Assembly (NCBI GenBank): GCA_024244685.1
Contig: JAAEOJ010000143.1
Span: forward strand, 62,001-126,000
Direction: 5' to 3'
Length of the DNA stretch: 64,000 nucleotides
From: Mycoplasma sp.
Lineage (GTDB): Bacteria > Bacillota_I > Bacilli_A > Mycoplasmatales > Metamycoplasmataceae
Shown here: positions 38,611 to 48,968 of the stretch, one piece after another
Layout: every line of letters begins with the position of its first letter
Numbering within the stretch: the first letter of the stretch is position 1
The notes under the pieces: model-generated
Database searches by the model: none
Seen by the model: the letters and a program-made list of their open reading frames with translations, nothing else
What the model was told of the DNA's origin: nothing
Position numbers and translations under genes: made by a program

Positions 38611-39705
38611 ATGCAAAATAAAAAAACAAATAAAGAGCTTTTTACTTTATTAGATAAGTATATGTCTATAGAAGGAATGTCAAGATATGAAGATGAAGTA
38701 GCTAAAGAATTAAAAAAACAAACTAAAGATTCTGGATTTAAATATTCAAGAGATGGAATGGGTTCATTAATAATGAATAAAATAGGTGATGCAAATGGTC
38801 CTAAAATAATGATTGCAGCACATATGGATGAAGTTGGTTATTTAGTACAAGATATACAAGATAACGGGCAAATTAGATTATCAATGGTTGGTGGAGTTTG
38901 ATCTCACACTGTTGTTGGAGCGTCAGCTAGATTAATATCTTCAAACGATAAAGTTTATAGAGGGATTTTCGGGCATACATCAATTCATATTTTAGAAAGA
39001 GCCAAAGTAGAAAAAACAATGAAATTAACAGAGATGTTTGTGGATTGTGGTTTTACTTCTAAAAAAGAAGTTGAAGAAGCAGGTATTGAACCTGGAGATA
39101 GAGTTTATATGGAAGCAAATAACTTTGTTATGGGTAAAAATGAAGAGTTCTTTGTTGGTAAATCAATGGATAATCGTGCTGGAGTTACAATAATTGATCA
39201 AGTTGTTAATAACTTAAAAGATGAAGATATAAAAAATAATCTTTTTGTTGTAGGTACAGTTCAAGAAGAAGTTGGAACAAGAGGAGCTAAAACTTCTGTT
39301 TCACAAATTAAACCAGATGTTGCTATTGCTATTGATACATGTGCATCACATGATACTTTTGGAGCAATAAAAGGTATTCAAGAATTAGGTAAAGGAATTG
39401 CCATAAGAGTTAAAGATGGTGGAACAATGATGGATCCTAAATTAGTTAAGTTTATTTATGACTTATCTAAAAAACATAAAATACCTTGTTATAAATTTGT
39501 TGCTCAAGGTGGAGGAACAGATGCAGCTGAATTACAATATGGAGAAGGTGGGGTTGCTACAATTACACTTTCAATACCACAAAGATATTTACACTCACCA
39601 CATGGTGTATGTCATGCAGATGATATTAGAGCAGGAATCGATTTAATAACTGAGTTTGTAAAAGAGTTTGATTCAGAGTCTTATGAATCAATTAAGTATA
39701 AATAA
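38611..39705 (+). CDS. M42-family glutamyl aminopeptidase
   Basis: A 364-aa di-metal aminopeptidase. AAHMDEVGYLV carries the first metal histidine and aspartate, SMDNRAGV the bridging aspartate and VQEEVGTRGA the catalytic glutamate pair. A late HSPHGVCHADD block supplies the last ligand. Length is normal for PepA/FrvX-type M42 peptidases, which trim peptides in the cytosol. AAGGGAAAA precedes the ATG. One UGA-Trp codon is near residue 98. Confidence 0.92.
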
Positions 39706-39763
39706 TCAGCAATAATATAAAAATAATATTAAAAAAATATTTTTCTTTTATAATTACTATAAT

Positions 39764-40846
39764 ATGGAAAAGTCAATGTACGAATCTCTGCTTTCTATTA
39801 AAAGCAAAGCGGAAGATATGGAAAAACAACTTAATAGCCCTGAAGTAGCAGGAGATATAAAGTTATACACAAGAATAACTAGAGAATTTAATTCTATTAA
39901 AAATGTATATCTTGCTTTTAAAAAATATCTTAATTTAGAATTAGTAATTAAAGATTCAAAAGAAATGCTAGGTTCAGAAACAGATTCAGATATGATTGAA
40001 TTTGCAAAATCAGAAATAAAATCTTCTGAATCTCAACTACCTGAATTAATAGAAGAATTAAAAATTCTTTTATTACCTCAAGATCCTAATGATGATAAAA
40101 ATGTTATTGTTGAAATACGTGGAGCTGCAGGTGGAGATGAAGCAAATATATTTGCCGGAGATTTATTTAGGATGTATACAAAATGAGCTGATTCAAATAA
40201 TATGAAATGAAATGTTATTGATTCACAAGTTGCTGATGCTGGAGGATTTTCACAAATAACATTTGAAATCCAAGGAGAAAAAGCATATTCAAAACTTAAG
40301 TTTGAATCAGGTGTTCATAGAGTACAAAGAATACCTACAACAGAAACCCAAGGAAGAGTTCATACTTCAACAGTTACTGTAATGGTTATGCCAGAAGCAG
40401 ATGAAACGGTCCCTATTGAAATAAAACCTTCAGATATTAAAATTGATACTTATAGATCATCTGGAGCTGGGGGTCAATCAGTTAATACAACTGACTCAGC
40501 AGTTAGAATTCATCATTTAGAATCAAAAATTGTTGTATCTTGTCAAGATGGTAGATCTCAAATAGAAAACAAAGAACAAGCTATGCAAGTTCTTAAAACA
40601 AAGTTATTTGATTTACAAATTAAAAAGAAACAAGAAGAAGAAGGTGTATTCCGTAAGTTAGCTGGTTCAGGAGCTAGAGCTGAAAAAATCAGAACTTACA
40701 ATTATCCTCAAAATAGAGTTACAGATCATAGAGTTGGATTTAATTCATCATCATTAAATAAAATTATTGAAGGAGAAATAAACCCAGTCATTGAATCTTT
40801 ATTAGCAGAAGAACAAAACGAAAAAATTCAGGAAGCAGGTTTATAA
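39764..40846 (+). CDS. prfA: peptide chain release factor 1
   Basis: A 360-aa release factor recognising UAA and UAG. The peptidyl-transferase motif is [16 protein letters not shown], with an N-terminal coiled coil and the stop-codon recognition region near [20 protein letters not shown]1 is the only release factor expected when UGA means Trp. Two UGA-Trp codons fall near residues 141 and 149. TATAAT boxes at 39749 and 39758 lie just before the start. The downstream gene starts inside the stop (TAATG). Confidence 0.95.
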
Positions 40847-41889
40847 TGGCATCATTAGCATTTGGAAAATCATGATTAAATGGAGGAGGCTTAAATAAAG
40901 CTTCTGATTCATTATTTGAAAAAGGACCAAAATTAGCAGATAAGCCCTTTGCTTTTGTTGGTGCAACACATTCAAATGGTATTGTTGCATTCGTTCTTTT
41001 CGTTTTATTAATTTCTTTATTATTAGTTTTTAGAAAGCGTTTAACTAAATTAACTGAAAGCAATAAGTTTTGATATATTTATGGAGCAATTTGTATACCT
41101 TTCTTTATTTTCGGAAGATATTTATTATTTGTAATTCAATCAGCGAGAGCTCCACAAGGAACTTGAACACATGATATGTTATTACAAAATATTTTTGCAA
41201 CTAACTTATGTCCTTTATTATTAATAATTTTATCTTCAATTATTTGTTTCCCTAAATTAAGAAATAAAATAGGTAAAACAATTGCACCTTGAACTTTTTT
41301 AAGTGGTTTATTAACAATGTTTGGATTAGCATTAAGTAAATCAGCAAATACATTTATTATGTTCTTATTATTTAAACAATCATTACCTTGAGGACAATCA
41401 GCACAATTCGGTGGACATGGTCATGAAGTATTTGATTCATTCCAATACTTTTCTTCTCACGCATGATTAATATTAACTTCAACTTTATTATTAATGAACG
41501 TTAAAAAGTATTCATGAAAAGATGTTGCAGGAACAATGGGATTTATTGTAATTTATGCTGCTTATGCTGGAATTATAATTGGTTTTTCTCATTTATCATC
41601 AAATCCTATACAACATGATGCTGGAGGATTAGTTCCCGCAGATTGACAAACACCAAAACAAAACAAAAACTTAAATGCAGTTTGATATCCTGGGGTATTC
41701 CAAAAACTAAATATGTTTAAATTAAAAGGTATTTCTGCAGTTGCATTTGGATTATTTGGATTTAATTTATTTGCATTTATGATAGCCTTAATACAATACA
41801 GACTTATAAACTTTAGAGGTAAAAATACTAAGTTCAAAACATTCTTTAAACAAATTTTTAATAAAAAAAATAAAAATAAAAATGTATAA
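40846..41889 (+). CDS. multi-pass membrane protein, paralogue of the protein at 26890-27789
   Basis: A 347-aa protein with about seven membrane segments and a lysine-rich C terminus. The block NLCPLLLIILSSII, then PKLRNKIGKTIAPWTFLSG, the histidine-rich GGHGHE and YSWKDVAG repeat in the same order in the 299-aa membrane protein. The pattern (a LCP helix, a charged PKLR loop, lumenal His) resembles TMEM164/YwaF proteins; this is not firm. It is translationally coupled to prfA upstream and to a Cof phosphatase downstream (eight-base overlap). Function unknown. Confidence 0.6.
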
Positions 41890-42676
41890 AATAATAGCAT
41901 TTGATATAGATGGAACTATACTCCCTTATGGAGAAAAACATTTTGACCCTAAAATTATAAGTATGTTTAAAGAATTAAAAGAAAAAAATATGATTACTGT
42001 TTTATGTACAGGTAGAAATTTAGTAACAATAAATAAATTATTAGAAGTTCCTAATATAGATTATTTTATTGGTGCTAACGGTACATTTATTTACGATATT
42101 AAAAATAAAAAAATGCTTTTTGATGAAGCTTCTAATATAGAAGAATTAAAAGGTATTTTAGAATTTTGTGATAAAAAAGATATAAATTACTCTATTTCAA
42201 CAGATAAAAAAGCTTATTTTAAAAAAGGTGTTCCTGAAAAAGAAATGTGATTTTGAGATGTATTCATGGATAAAATAGAACCTTTAGAAAAAATTGATCC
42301 AAAAGAAAAAACAATTCATCAATTAACTATTAGAACAGAAGATATGAATGATATAGATGAAATAGAAAAATATTTATCTATAAATAATAAGTTTACTGTT
42401 AACTCCAAGTGAGATCGTGGATGTTTTATTTCAAGATTAAATACACACAAAGCAAGTGGATTAATTAAATTATCAGAAATTTTAGGAACCACAATAGAAA
42501 ACGTTATTGCTTTCGGTGATGGATCAAATGATAAAGAAATGCTAGAACAAGTAGGATATTCAGTGGCAATGGATAATGCTTCTGATGAATTAAAATCCCT
42601 TTCTGATGATGTTATTGGAACAGCAGATGACTTTGCTGTAATAGATAAATTAAAACAAATGTCAATTATTAAATAA
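41882..42676 (+). CDS. Cof-type HAD phosphatase
   Basis: A 264-aa HAD hydrolase. FDIDGTILPYG carries the nucleophile aspartate, CTGRN is motif II and FGDGSNDKEML is motif IV. It is a paralogue of the gene behind lysS. The start overlaps the preceding membrane protein gene by eight bases (ATGTATAA). Three UGA-Trp codons lie in the cap domain. Confidence 0.88.
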
Positions 42677-42682
42677 AAAAGG

Positions 42683-42688
42683 TATAAT
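42683..42688 (+). promoter_or_regulatory. -10 box of the cold-shock gene
   Basis: TATAAT, with a leader of about 45 bases ending in GAAAGGAGT before the ATG at 42740. Confidence 0.6.
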
Positions 42689-42739
42689 ATCTATGTAAGC
42701 TTCTTCAAAGAGGATTATAGATTTGAAAGGAGTATTGTC

Positions 42740-42937
42740 ATGACAGGTAAAGTTAAATTTTTCAACCAAACTAAAGGTTTTGGTTTTATCGGCGTTGAAG
42801 GCAGAGAAGATGTATTCGTACATTTCTCAGCTATTAAAGGCGACGGTTTTAGAAATCTACAACAAGATCAAGAAGTTGAATTCGAAATCGAAACAGTAGA
42901 TGGAAAAGAAAGAGCAAAAGACGTAGTTGGTAAATAA
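42740..42937 (+). CDS. cold-shock protein, CspA family
   Basis: A 65-aa single OB-fold RNA chaperone. RNP1 KGFGFI and RNP2 VFVHFSA are intact. The local base composition is less A+T-rich than that of its neighbours, suggesting high expression. It has its own promoter, a strong ribosome-binding site and a terminator. Confidence 0.95.
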   Translation: MTGKVKFFNQTKGFGFIGVEGREDVFVHFSAIKGDGFRNLQQDQEVEFEIETVDGKERAKDVVGK

Positions 42938-42960
42938 TCAATTTAATTGATTTAAACTAA

Positions 42961-42990
42961 AAAAAATACAAACATAAGTTTGTATTTTTT
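42961..42990. terminator. bidirectional terminator between the cold-shock gene and the purine permease
   Basis: AAAAAATACAAAC-ATAA-GTTTGTATTTTTT, a perfect 13-base-pair stem, shared by convergent genes. Confidence 0.88.
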
Positions 42991-42998
42991 ATTTATTA

Positions 42999-44600
42999 TT
43001 AATATAGATATAAAGGCATTGTTCCAAAGAATGCTAAAGCAATTATAAACATAACAACAATTGGAATATTTATTCTTTTTCAATAATCCTTAGTTTCTGA
43101 AATTTTAGATTTTTTACTCATATCAGACAAAATCATTTCTTGTGAATCATCTACAAACGAAACTGGATTGCCTCTTCAAATATCTCATCTTTGTTTTAAT
43201 CCTGCAAAGAAGTTTAATATTACAAATATAACTATTGATACAGCAATACCTGTTGAGATATTGTAAGTTAAAACCATCATTAATATTGTTAGGAATACTA
43301 CTGGTACATCAATAGCTTCTTTTCAATCAAATTCTTTTAATTGCATCATCATTAACGAACCAACTAATACAAGCGAAGGAGAAGTAATAGGCATTATTGC
43401 TCCAGGTGAAGCTTGATTATGAACGGCCATTGATGCATTATTTAATGGCATAAACACACCCATAATTGGTCACATAAACATTGATAACAAGAATAATGTT
43501 CCTGTAACACAAGCAGCAAAACCTGTTTTAGCTCCTGAAGTAGCTCCAGCTGTTGATTCTATATAAGATGTAACTGTTGATGATCCTAAAGATGCACCAA
43601 ATAAAGTACCTATTGAATCAGATATATTTGCTTTACCAATTCAATCAGTACCTTCTCTTTTTGAAATACCAACTTGTTCATCAATAGCAAATATAGTACC
43701 TGTAGTATCAAAGAAGTCTGAATATAAGAATACAAATATAGCAATATAAGCTTTTGGGTTTGAAAACATTTGCCCTAAGTGAGTTCATCCCTTACCAGCT
43801 ACTGTTCCCAATTCATTAAATGCACTTTCAAATGGTTTGATTTTAAAAGCACCACTTTGTTTAACTACTGAAACTCCAGAAGCATACATAATAGCAAGAA
43901 TTGCTACTCCAACTAACATTGCAATAATAATGCTTCCTTTTATTTTTAAAGTATGTAATATAAATGTCAATATTATTAGCGAAACAGCTAACAATACTAA
44001 CGGGTTTTTAAAGTTCCCGATTTTTACAGAAGTAGCTGTTATAACTGTTGGAGGTACTCCGGCTCCTGTGATTATTTGTGCATCAGATTGAATAATTCCT
44101 GATTGTTGCAATCCTAAGAAAGCAAGAAAGAAACCTATTCCAGCACCAATTGCTATCTTTATATTTTTTGGTAAAGCATTAGCAATATACTTTCTAGCTG
44201 GAGTTATAGCAATAAAGAAGTATAATCATCCAGACACTAGAACTGAAGACATTGCAACATAAGGGTCCATTCTAAGAATAAGACAAACTGTAAATACAAA
44301 GAATGCATTAATACCCATACCTGGAGCAAGCGATATAGGAACATTTGCTAATATTCCCATAACCATAGTTGCGAAGAAAGAAGATATAACAGTAGCCAAG
44401 AATATTCCACCAATAGGAAGTTTATTTGTACCATTAATTACATCGACAGTATGTATCATCGCAGGTTGAACAGCTAGAATATAAGCCATAGCTAAGAATG
44501 TTACAATTCCACCAACAATCTCCTTTTTAAATGTAGCTTTTCTTTCCGAAAATTTAAAATACTTCGAAATAGAAAAACCTTTTAAACTTATTTTTTTCAT
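42999..44600 (-). CDS. NCS2-family purine (guanine/hypoxanthine) permease, AzgA/PbuG type
   Basis: A 533-aa membrane protein with about 12 hydrophobic segments. The N-terminal region with EIVGGIVTFLAMAYILAV and ANVPISLAPGMGINAFF is the AzgA/PbuG signature of hypoxanthine/guanine-proton symporters. A purine-type riboswitch with a terminator precedes it, matching a nucleobase importer that is switched off when purines are plentiful. GAAAGGATAAA precedes the ATG. Function by family and regulation is well supported; exact base specificity is inferred. Confidence 0.88.
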
Positions 44601-44651
44601 TTTATCCTTTCAAAATTAAAATACGAATACATTGCACGTTTAAAATAAGCA

Positions 44652-44692
44652 TAATAAAATACAAGTTCCGCATTATCGGTTAACTTGTATTA
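44652..44692 (-). terminator. riboswitch-controlled terminator before the purine permease
   Basis: On the minus strand AATACAAGTT and AACTTGTATT, with an inner ACCG/CGG extension, form a long hairpin followed by a T-rich tail. It lies in the leader, not at a gene end, so it is the expression platform. Confidence 0.7.
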
Positions 44693-44702
44693 CCAAATCC
44701 TG

Positions 44703-44765
44703 GTATTAGTGGCATTTACGCTGCCTTGTAGAAACATCCGAGCATATTACGGATATAAACACACA
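44703..44765 (-). promoter_or_regulatory. purine-type riboswitch aptamer (variant P3) before the purine permease
   Basis: On the minus strand: P1 GUGUU/AAUAC; P2 AUCCG/CGGAU with loop AAUAUGC (one U-U mismatch); junction UUUCUAC; an AA; short P3 GGCA/UGCC with loop GCGUAAA; then ACUA. L2 ends GC and L3 begins GC, so the two kissing pairs are kept in swapped form compared with the usual GG/CC. J3/1 begins A-C-U, implying the cytosine discriminator. P3 has only four pairs plus two extra A on the 5' side, unlike the aptamer at 26725. Confidence 0.75.
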
Positions 44766-44783
44766 GTTAACATAATAATTATA
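44703..44783 (-). repeat. 81-bp riboswitch/promoter repeat, copy A
   Basis: Matches 48016-48096 at 79 of 81 positions, covering the aptamer and the -10 box TATAAT (44778-44783). The terminator portions downstream have diverged. Confidence 0.9.
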
Positions 44784-44787
44784 CACT

Positions 44788-46074
44788 CTATAGTTTTAAT
44801 TTCTTAAATATTATATTAATATTTTTTAAATAGTATGAATAATCAAATAACTCTTTAGCTTCTTCATTATTTAATACTTTAGATTTAATTAATTCTTCTT
44901 TAAAATCCTTTTTATTTGTATAACAATCAAGAGCAATAGGTTGAACTTTATCGTAAGCTTCTTCACGAGATAATTTATGTTCTTTAATTAAGAAAAGAAT
45001 AATTCTTTGAGAGAATATTGAACCATTAGTTAATTCAATATTTTCTAACATCTTATTATCATTAACTTTAAGATTATTTAAAACATTATTTAATCTTCTT
45101 AAACTATAAGAAATTAATGTAGTTACATCAGGAAACATTATTCTTTCACTTGATGAGTGAGAAATATCTCTTTCATGTCAAAGAGGAACATTTTCTAAAG
45201 ATGTAATAACATAACCTTTTATAACTCTTGATAGGCCTGAAATATTTTCGGCTGAAATAGGATTCTTTTTATGTGGCATTGCACTAGAACCTTTTTGATT
45301 TTTCTTAAAACCTTCTTCTACTTCTCCAACCTCCGTTCTTTGTAAGTGTCTTAATTCAATGGCAATTTTATCTAGAGTAGCAGCAATTAAAGAAACTGTG
45401 AATATGTAATTAGCATGTCTATCTCTTTGTAATGTTTGAGTTGATATTTTTGATGATTCAATACCTAAAGCATCACAAACAAAATCTTGAATTTTTGGAT
45501 CAACATTAGAATAATTTCCAACGGCACCAGATATCTTACCTACTTCAATCTCTTTTGAAGCTATATCAAATCTTGTTATATTTCTATTTATCTCTTCGAA
45601 TCATAAAGCTAGTTTATATCCAAAGGTTGTTATTTCAGCATGAATACCATGAGTTCTTCCTATTTGTAAAGTATCTTTATATTTATTAGCAAGAACTTTA
45701 AGAGTTTCTTTAAGGTTTAATAAATCTTTCTTAATAATTTTATTAGCTTGTTTAATTCTTATTGAAAAAGCAGTATCAACGACATCAGTTGAAGTTAATC
45801 CATAGTGAATTCATTTCTTTTCAGAACCTAAAGACTCTGAAACACATCTAGTAAATGCAACTACATCATGTCTTGTTTCTTGTTCTATTTCTTTTATTCT
45901 TTCTACAGTAAAACTAGCATTCTTAAATAAGTTATCAATATCTTCTTTAGGAATTTCTTTATTTATTTCAGAAAAAGCTTTTGCAGTTTGTAATTCTACT
46001 TCTAATCATGAATCAAATTTATTTTGTTCACTTCAAATTTCCTTCATTTCTTTTGTGCTATATCTATCAATCAT
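44788..46074 (-). CDS. purB: adenylosuccinate lyase
   Basis: A 428-aa fumarase-superfamily enzyme. The signature [11 protein letters not shown] carries the catalytic serine loop, with [16 protein letters not shown] and [14 protein letters not shown] as the other active-site blocks. Together with PurA it turns IMP into AMP. Eight bases separate it from purA upstream. The purine permease promoter (-10 at 44778) is pressed against its 3' end. Several UGA-Trp codons are present. Confidence 0.95.
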
Positions 46075-46082
46075 AATACTCC

Positions 46083-47363
46083 TTATTTTATTTTTATTGT
46101 TTGTTCTCTATCTGGTCCGACAGAAAAGATTTTAACTGGAACTCCAACTAATTCTTCAATTTTTTTAATATATTTCTTTGTGTTTTCAGGTAACTCTTCA
46201 AAAGATTTTACTTTAGTTATATCTTCTTTTCAACCAGGCAGTTCAATATATTTAACTTCTACTTTATTATATTCTTCATTTGAACCTGGAATGTAATTAA
46301 TTTCTTTTCCATTTAAAATATATTCATAACCAATCTTAATTGTTTCCATTGTATCTAATACATCAAGCAAAGTAATTGTTAATTCAGTTAATCCAGAAAC
46401 TCTTGCTGAATGTTTTAATACAACTGTATCTAATCAACCAACTCTACGAGGTCTTTTAGTTACAGTTCCATATTCTCTTCCACGTTCACGAATTAATTCA
46501 TTTATTTCTTCTTCTTTTATTTCAGTTGGTAAAGAACCGGCACCTACACGAGTAGTATAAGCTTTAACAATACCGATAGTATTAACAATATGTTTAGTTG
46601 ATAAACCTGTATAAAGAGGAACAGCAGAAGCAGTAGGACTTGAAGAAGTAACAAATGGATAAGTTCCATTTTCAATACACAACATAACTCCTTGAGCACC
46701 TTCAAATAAAACTTCTTTTCCTTCTTCTATTTCTTTTTGTAAGAATGATCCAGTTTCAATTACGAATGGAGCTAGTTTTTTTGCATACTCTTTATATTCA
46801 TCAAATAAAACTTGAGAATCATATGGTTCAACATCAAAAGCTTTTAAAATTCTATTTTTAATTAATAGTACATCATCAATTTTTTCTTTTAATACTTTTT
46901 CATTTATAAAGTCACCAAATCTAATTCCTATTCTTGCATATTTGTCTTCATAACAAGGCCCAATACCTTTTTTGGTTGTGCCTATTTTTTTACCTTCACC
47001 TTTTGCATTCTCGATAGCTTCATCCATATCTAAGTGATAAGGCATAATAACATGAGCTCTATCTGATATTAATAATTGAAAATCTTTAATTCCTTGAGAT
47101 TTTAAAGTTTCTATTTCTTCTAATAACATCTTAGGATTAATAACCATACCTTGAGCCATTATGTTTTTTGTATTTGGATTAAATATTCCAGAAGGTATAT
47201 GTTTTAATGCATATCTTTTATTGTTAAATTCAATTGAATGACCAGCATTGTTTCCACCTTGATATCTAACTACAACATCAGAATTTTGTGCAAGATAATC
47301 AGAAACCTTACCTTTTCCTTCGTCTCCTCATTGAGCACCAATAATTACATTTGTTTTATACAT
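46083..47363 (-). CDS. purA: adenylosuccinate synthetase
   Basis: A 426-aa GTP-dependent enzyme, the first step from IMP to AMP. The N terminus [15 protein letters not shown] is diagnostic, and GGNNAGHS, the central [12 protein letters not shown] block and the late TKRPRRVGW are intact. The start overlaps the stop of hpt by one base (TAATG). Confidence 0.96.
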
Positions 47364-47920
47364 TAATTTTCTCCCTTTTTATATTTATCTAAAGCTTCTT
47401 TTGTTAATGAAGCAACATAAGGTAAATGTCTATATTTTTCATTATAATCTAAACCACAACCAACAACAATTTCATTCGGTATTTCAAAAGTAGGATAATC
47501 AATCTCTACTGCCATAACTCTTTGTGATGTCTTAGAGCAAAGAGAAACAATTTCTACTTTTTTACCACTACGCTCTTGCATAATTTTCTTTACAGTTGAT
47601 AAAGTTCTACCTGTATCTACTATATCTTCTATTAAAATAATATTTTTATCTTTAATGTCTTTCTTTAAATCTAAAACAATATTTATATTATTTGTTGATT
47701 TACCATTAAGATATGATTTAACAACTATAAATTCAATCTCTACATTTGGATTCTTAATTTTTTTACTTAAGTCTGATAAAAAACTAAAAGATCCTTTTAA
47801 TAGACCAAGTAAAACAATTGGTTCTTCTTTATAATTTTCATCTATTTTTTTAGCTATTTCTAAAACCCTTTCTTTTATTTGTTCTTCAGTAATAATTATT
47901 TCTTTTATATCAGTATTCAT
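47363..47920 (-). CDS. hpt: hypoxanthine phosphoribosyltransferase
   Basis: A 185-aa salvage enzyme using PRPP (made by Prs) to convert hypoxanthine or guanine to IMP or GMP. The PRPP loop ILIEDIVDTGRTL and the N-terminal LLGLLKGS match the family. It is the first gene of an hpt-purA-purB operon controlled by the riboswitch immediately upstream, so hypoxanthine is taken through IMP to AMP by one transcript. Confidence 0.95.
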   Translation of the reverse strand: MNTDIKEIIITEEQIKERVLEIAKKIDENYKEEPIVLLGLLKGSFSFLSDLSKKIKNPNVEIEFIVVKSYLNGKSTNNINIVLDLKKDIKDKNIILIEDIVDTGRTLSTVKKIMQERSGKKVEIVSLCSKTSQRVMAVEIDYPTFEIPNEIVVGCGLDYNEKYRHLPYVASLTKEALDKYKKGEN

Positions 47921-47954
47921 TAATTTACTCCCTTATTATTTGTTTTGAAAAAGC

Positions 47955-47999
47955 GAAATAAAAAACAAGCTTTTCCACAATTTGTATGTGGTTAACCTG
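47955..47999 (-). terminator. riboswitch-controlled terminator before hpt
   Basis: On the minus strand ACAGGUU-AA-CCACA-loop-UGUGG-AAA-AGCUUGU is followed by six T. It differs in sequence from the terminator before the purine permease although the aptamers are nearly identical. Confidence 0.65.
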
Positions 48000-48015
48000 T
48001 ATTAAACCAAATCTG

Positions 48016-48077
48016 GTATTAGTGGCATTTACGCTGCCTTGTAGAGACATCCGAGCATATTACGGATATAAATACAC
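48016..48077 (-). promoter_or_regulatory. purine-type riboswitch aptamer (variant P3) before hpt-purA-purB
   Basis: Same architecture as the aptamer at 44703: P1 GUAUU/AAUAC, P2 AUCCG/CGGAU with loop AAUAUGC, junction UCUCUAC, P3 GGCA/UGCC with loop GCGUAAA, then ACUA. It differs at two positions, one of which (U to C in the P2-P3 junction) lies close to the binding pocket; the other improves P1. Confidence 0.75.
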
Positions 48078-48096
48078 AGTTAACATAATAATTATA
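48016..48096 (-). repeat. 81-bp riboswitch/promoter repeat, copy B
   Basis: Copy of 44703-44783 with two differences, including the TATAAT at 48091-48096. Confidence 0.9.
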
Positions 48097-48129
48097 ACAA
48101 TTAAAATTTAAAGAATATAAATAACTTTA

Positions 48130-48582
48130 TTAAATTAAAGTTTTTAAATAGGACAACATGTCTAATGTGGCTCCATTGTTTTTTACTATATAAAAGAATA
48201 TTATTTTTTCTCCTTGTTTCGATTTAGAAATAAAGATTTTGAATTCTTTAATTAAAATTGAACCACAACGATCATTAACAATCAATTCTTTTTTAATCTT
48301 TTTATTTGTTTTTTTGAGTTTTTCTTCTAACTCAGTGTATATTACTTTATGAACACCATCTGAAACATGGTATTTTAAATTTATATCTTTATTTAAAGAA
48401 AGTGTTCCATCAGATTCTAATCTAATCTCTTGAACTTTTTGACCTGAATATTTTTTTCAACCTGAATCTCAGTATTTTGCTTTTAACATTGTTTCGTGTG
48501 ATTCACTACAAGAAATAGCTACTATCGGAGAAGCTGTTGATAAAATAGAGAAAAACAATAAAAATAATTTTCTTTTTAACAT
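48130..48582 (-). CDS. small predicted lipoprotein
   Basis: A 150-aa protein with a basic N terminus, a hydrophobic segment (residues 6-22) and a lipobox-like VAISC, Cys25, so it is probably anchored to the outer face of the membrane. The mature part is charged, with a Lys/Glu-rich segment that may form a coiled coil around residues 80-100. Two UGA-Trp codons are present. I recognise no family. It lies between the hpt leader and an unknown gene on the same strand. Confidence 0.65.
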
Positions 48583-48620
48583 TTTTGCTCCTTTATTTAA
48601 ATTATACTTTTTTATAAATA

Positions 48621-48968
48621 TTAAATTAATATATAACCTATTTTTGCAAGAGTTGCTTTTAATGTTGTTGATTTAGGTATTTTAAATTCTTCTTCTTTTT
48701 CTATATTTATTAATAGACGCTCTTCTTCATACTCATGGAATATAGTTGTAAAAACATTTGTTATTTGAACTGCTTCTTTGTATTGTACTTTGGAACTAAG
48801 TTCAATTCCTGAATCTACTAAAGTAACAACAAATTCTCTATAAATATCAGTGTCTTTTATAAATAATTTATTGTAAAGTTCTTCTCAAGTTATATTTTCT
48901 TTTTCAAAGTCTTTAGCTAGAGTTCTGATTAATAAAATGTAAAAAGGTATTGTTTCATGTTTTTTCAT
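48621..48968 (-). CDS. conserved-looking small cytosolic protein of unknown function, coupled to helicase
   Basis: A 115-aa acidic protein without signal or membrane segments and probably mostly helical (FYILLIRTLAKDFEKENI at the start). Its ATG overlaps the stop of the SF1 helicase gene by one base, so it is translated with that helicase and may be a partner of it. One UGA-Trp codon is present. I do not recognise the family. Confidence 0.6.

Noticed and set aside
43837-44091. Plus-strand ORF opposite the purine permease
   Set aside because: Antisense shadow of a well-identified membrane protein gene.
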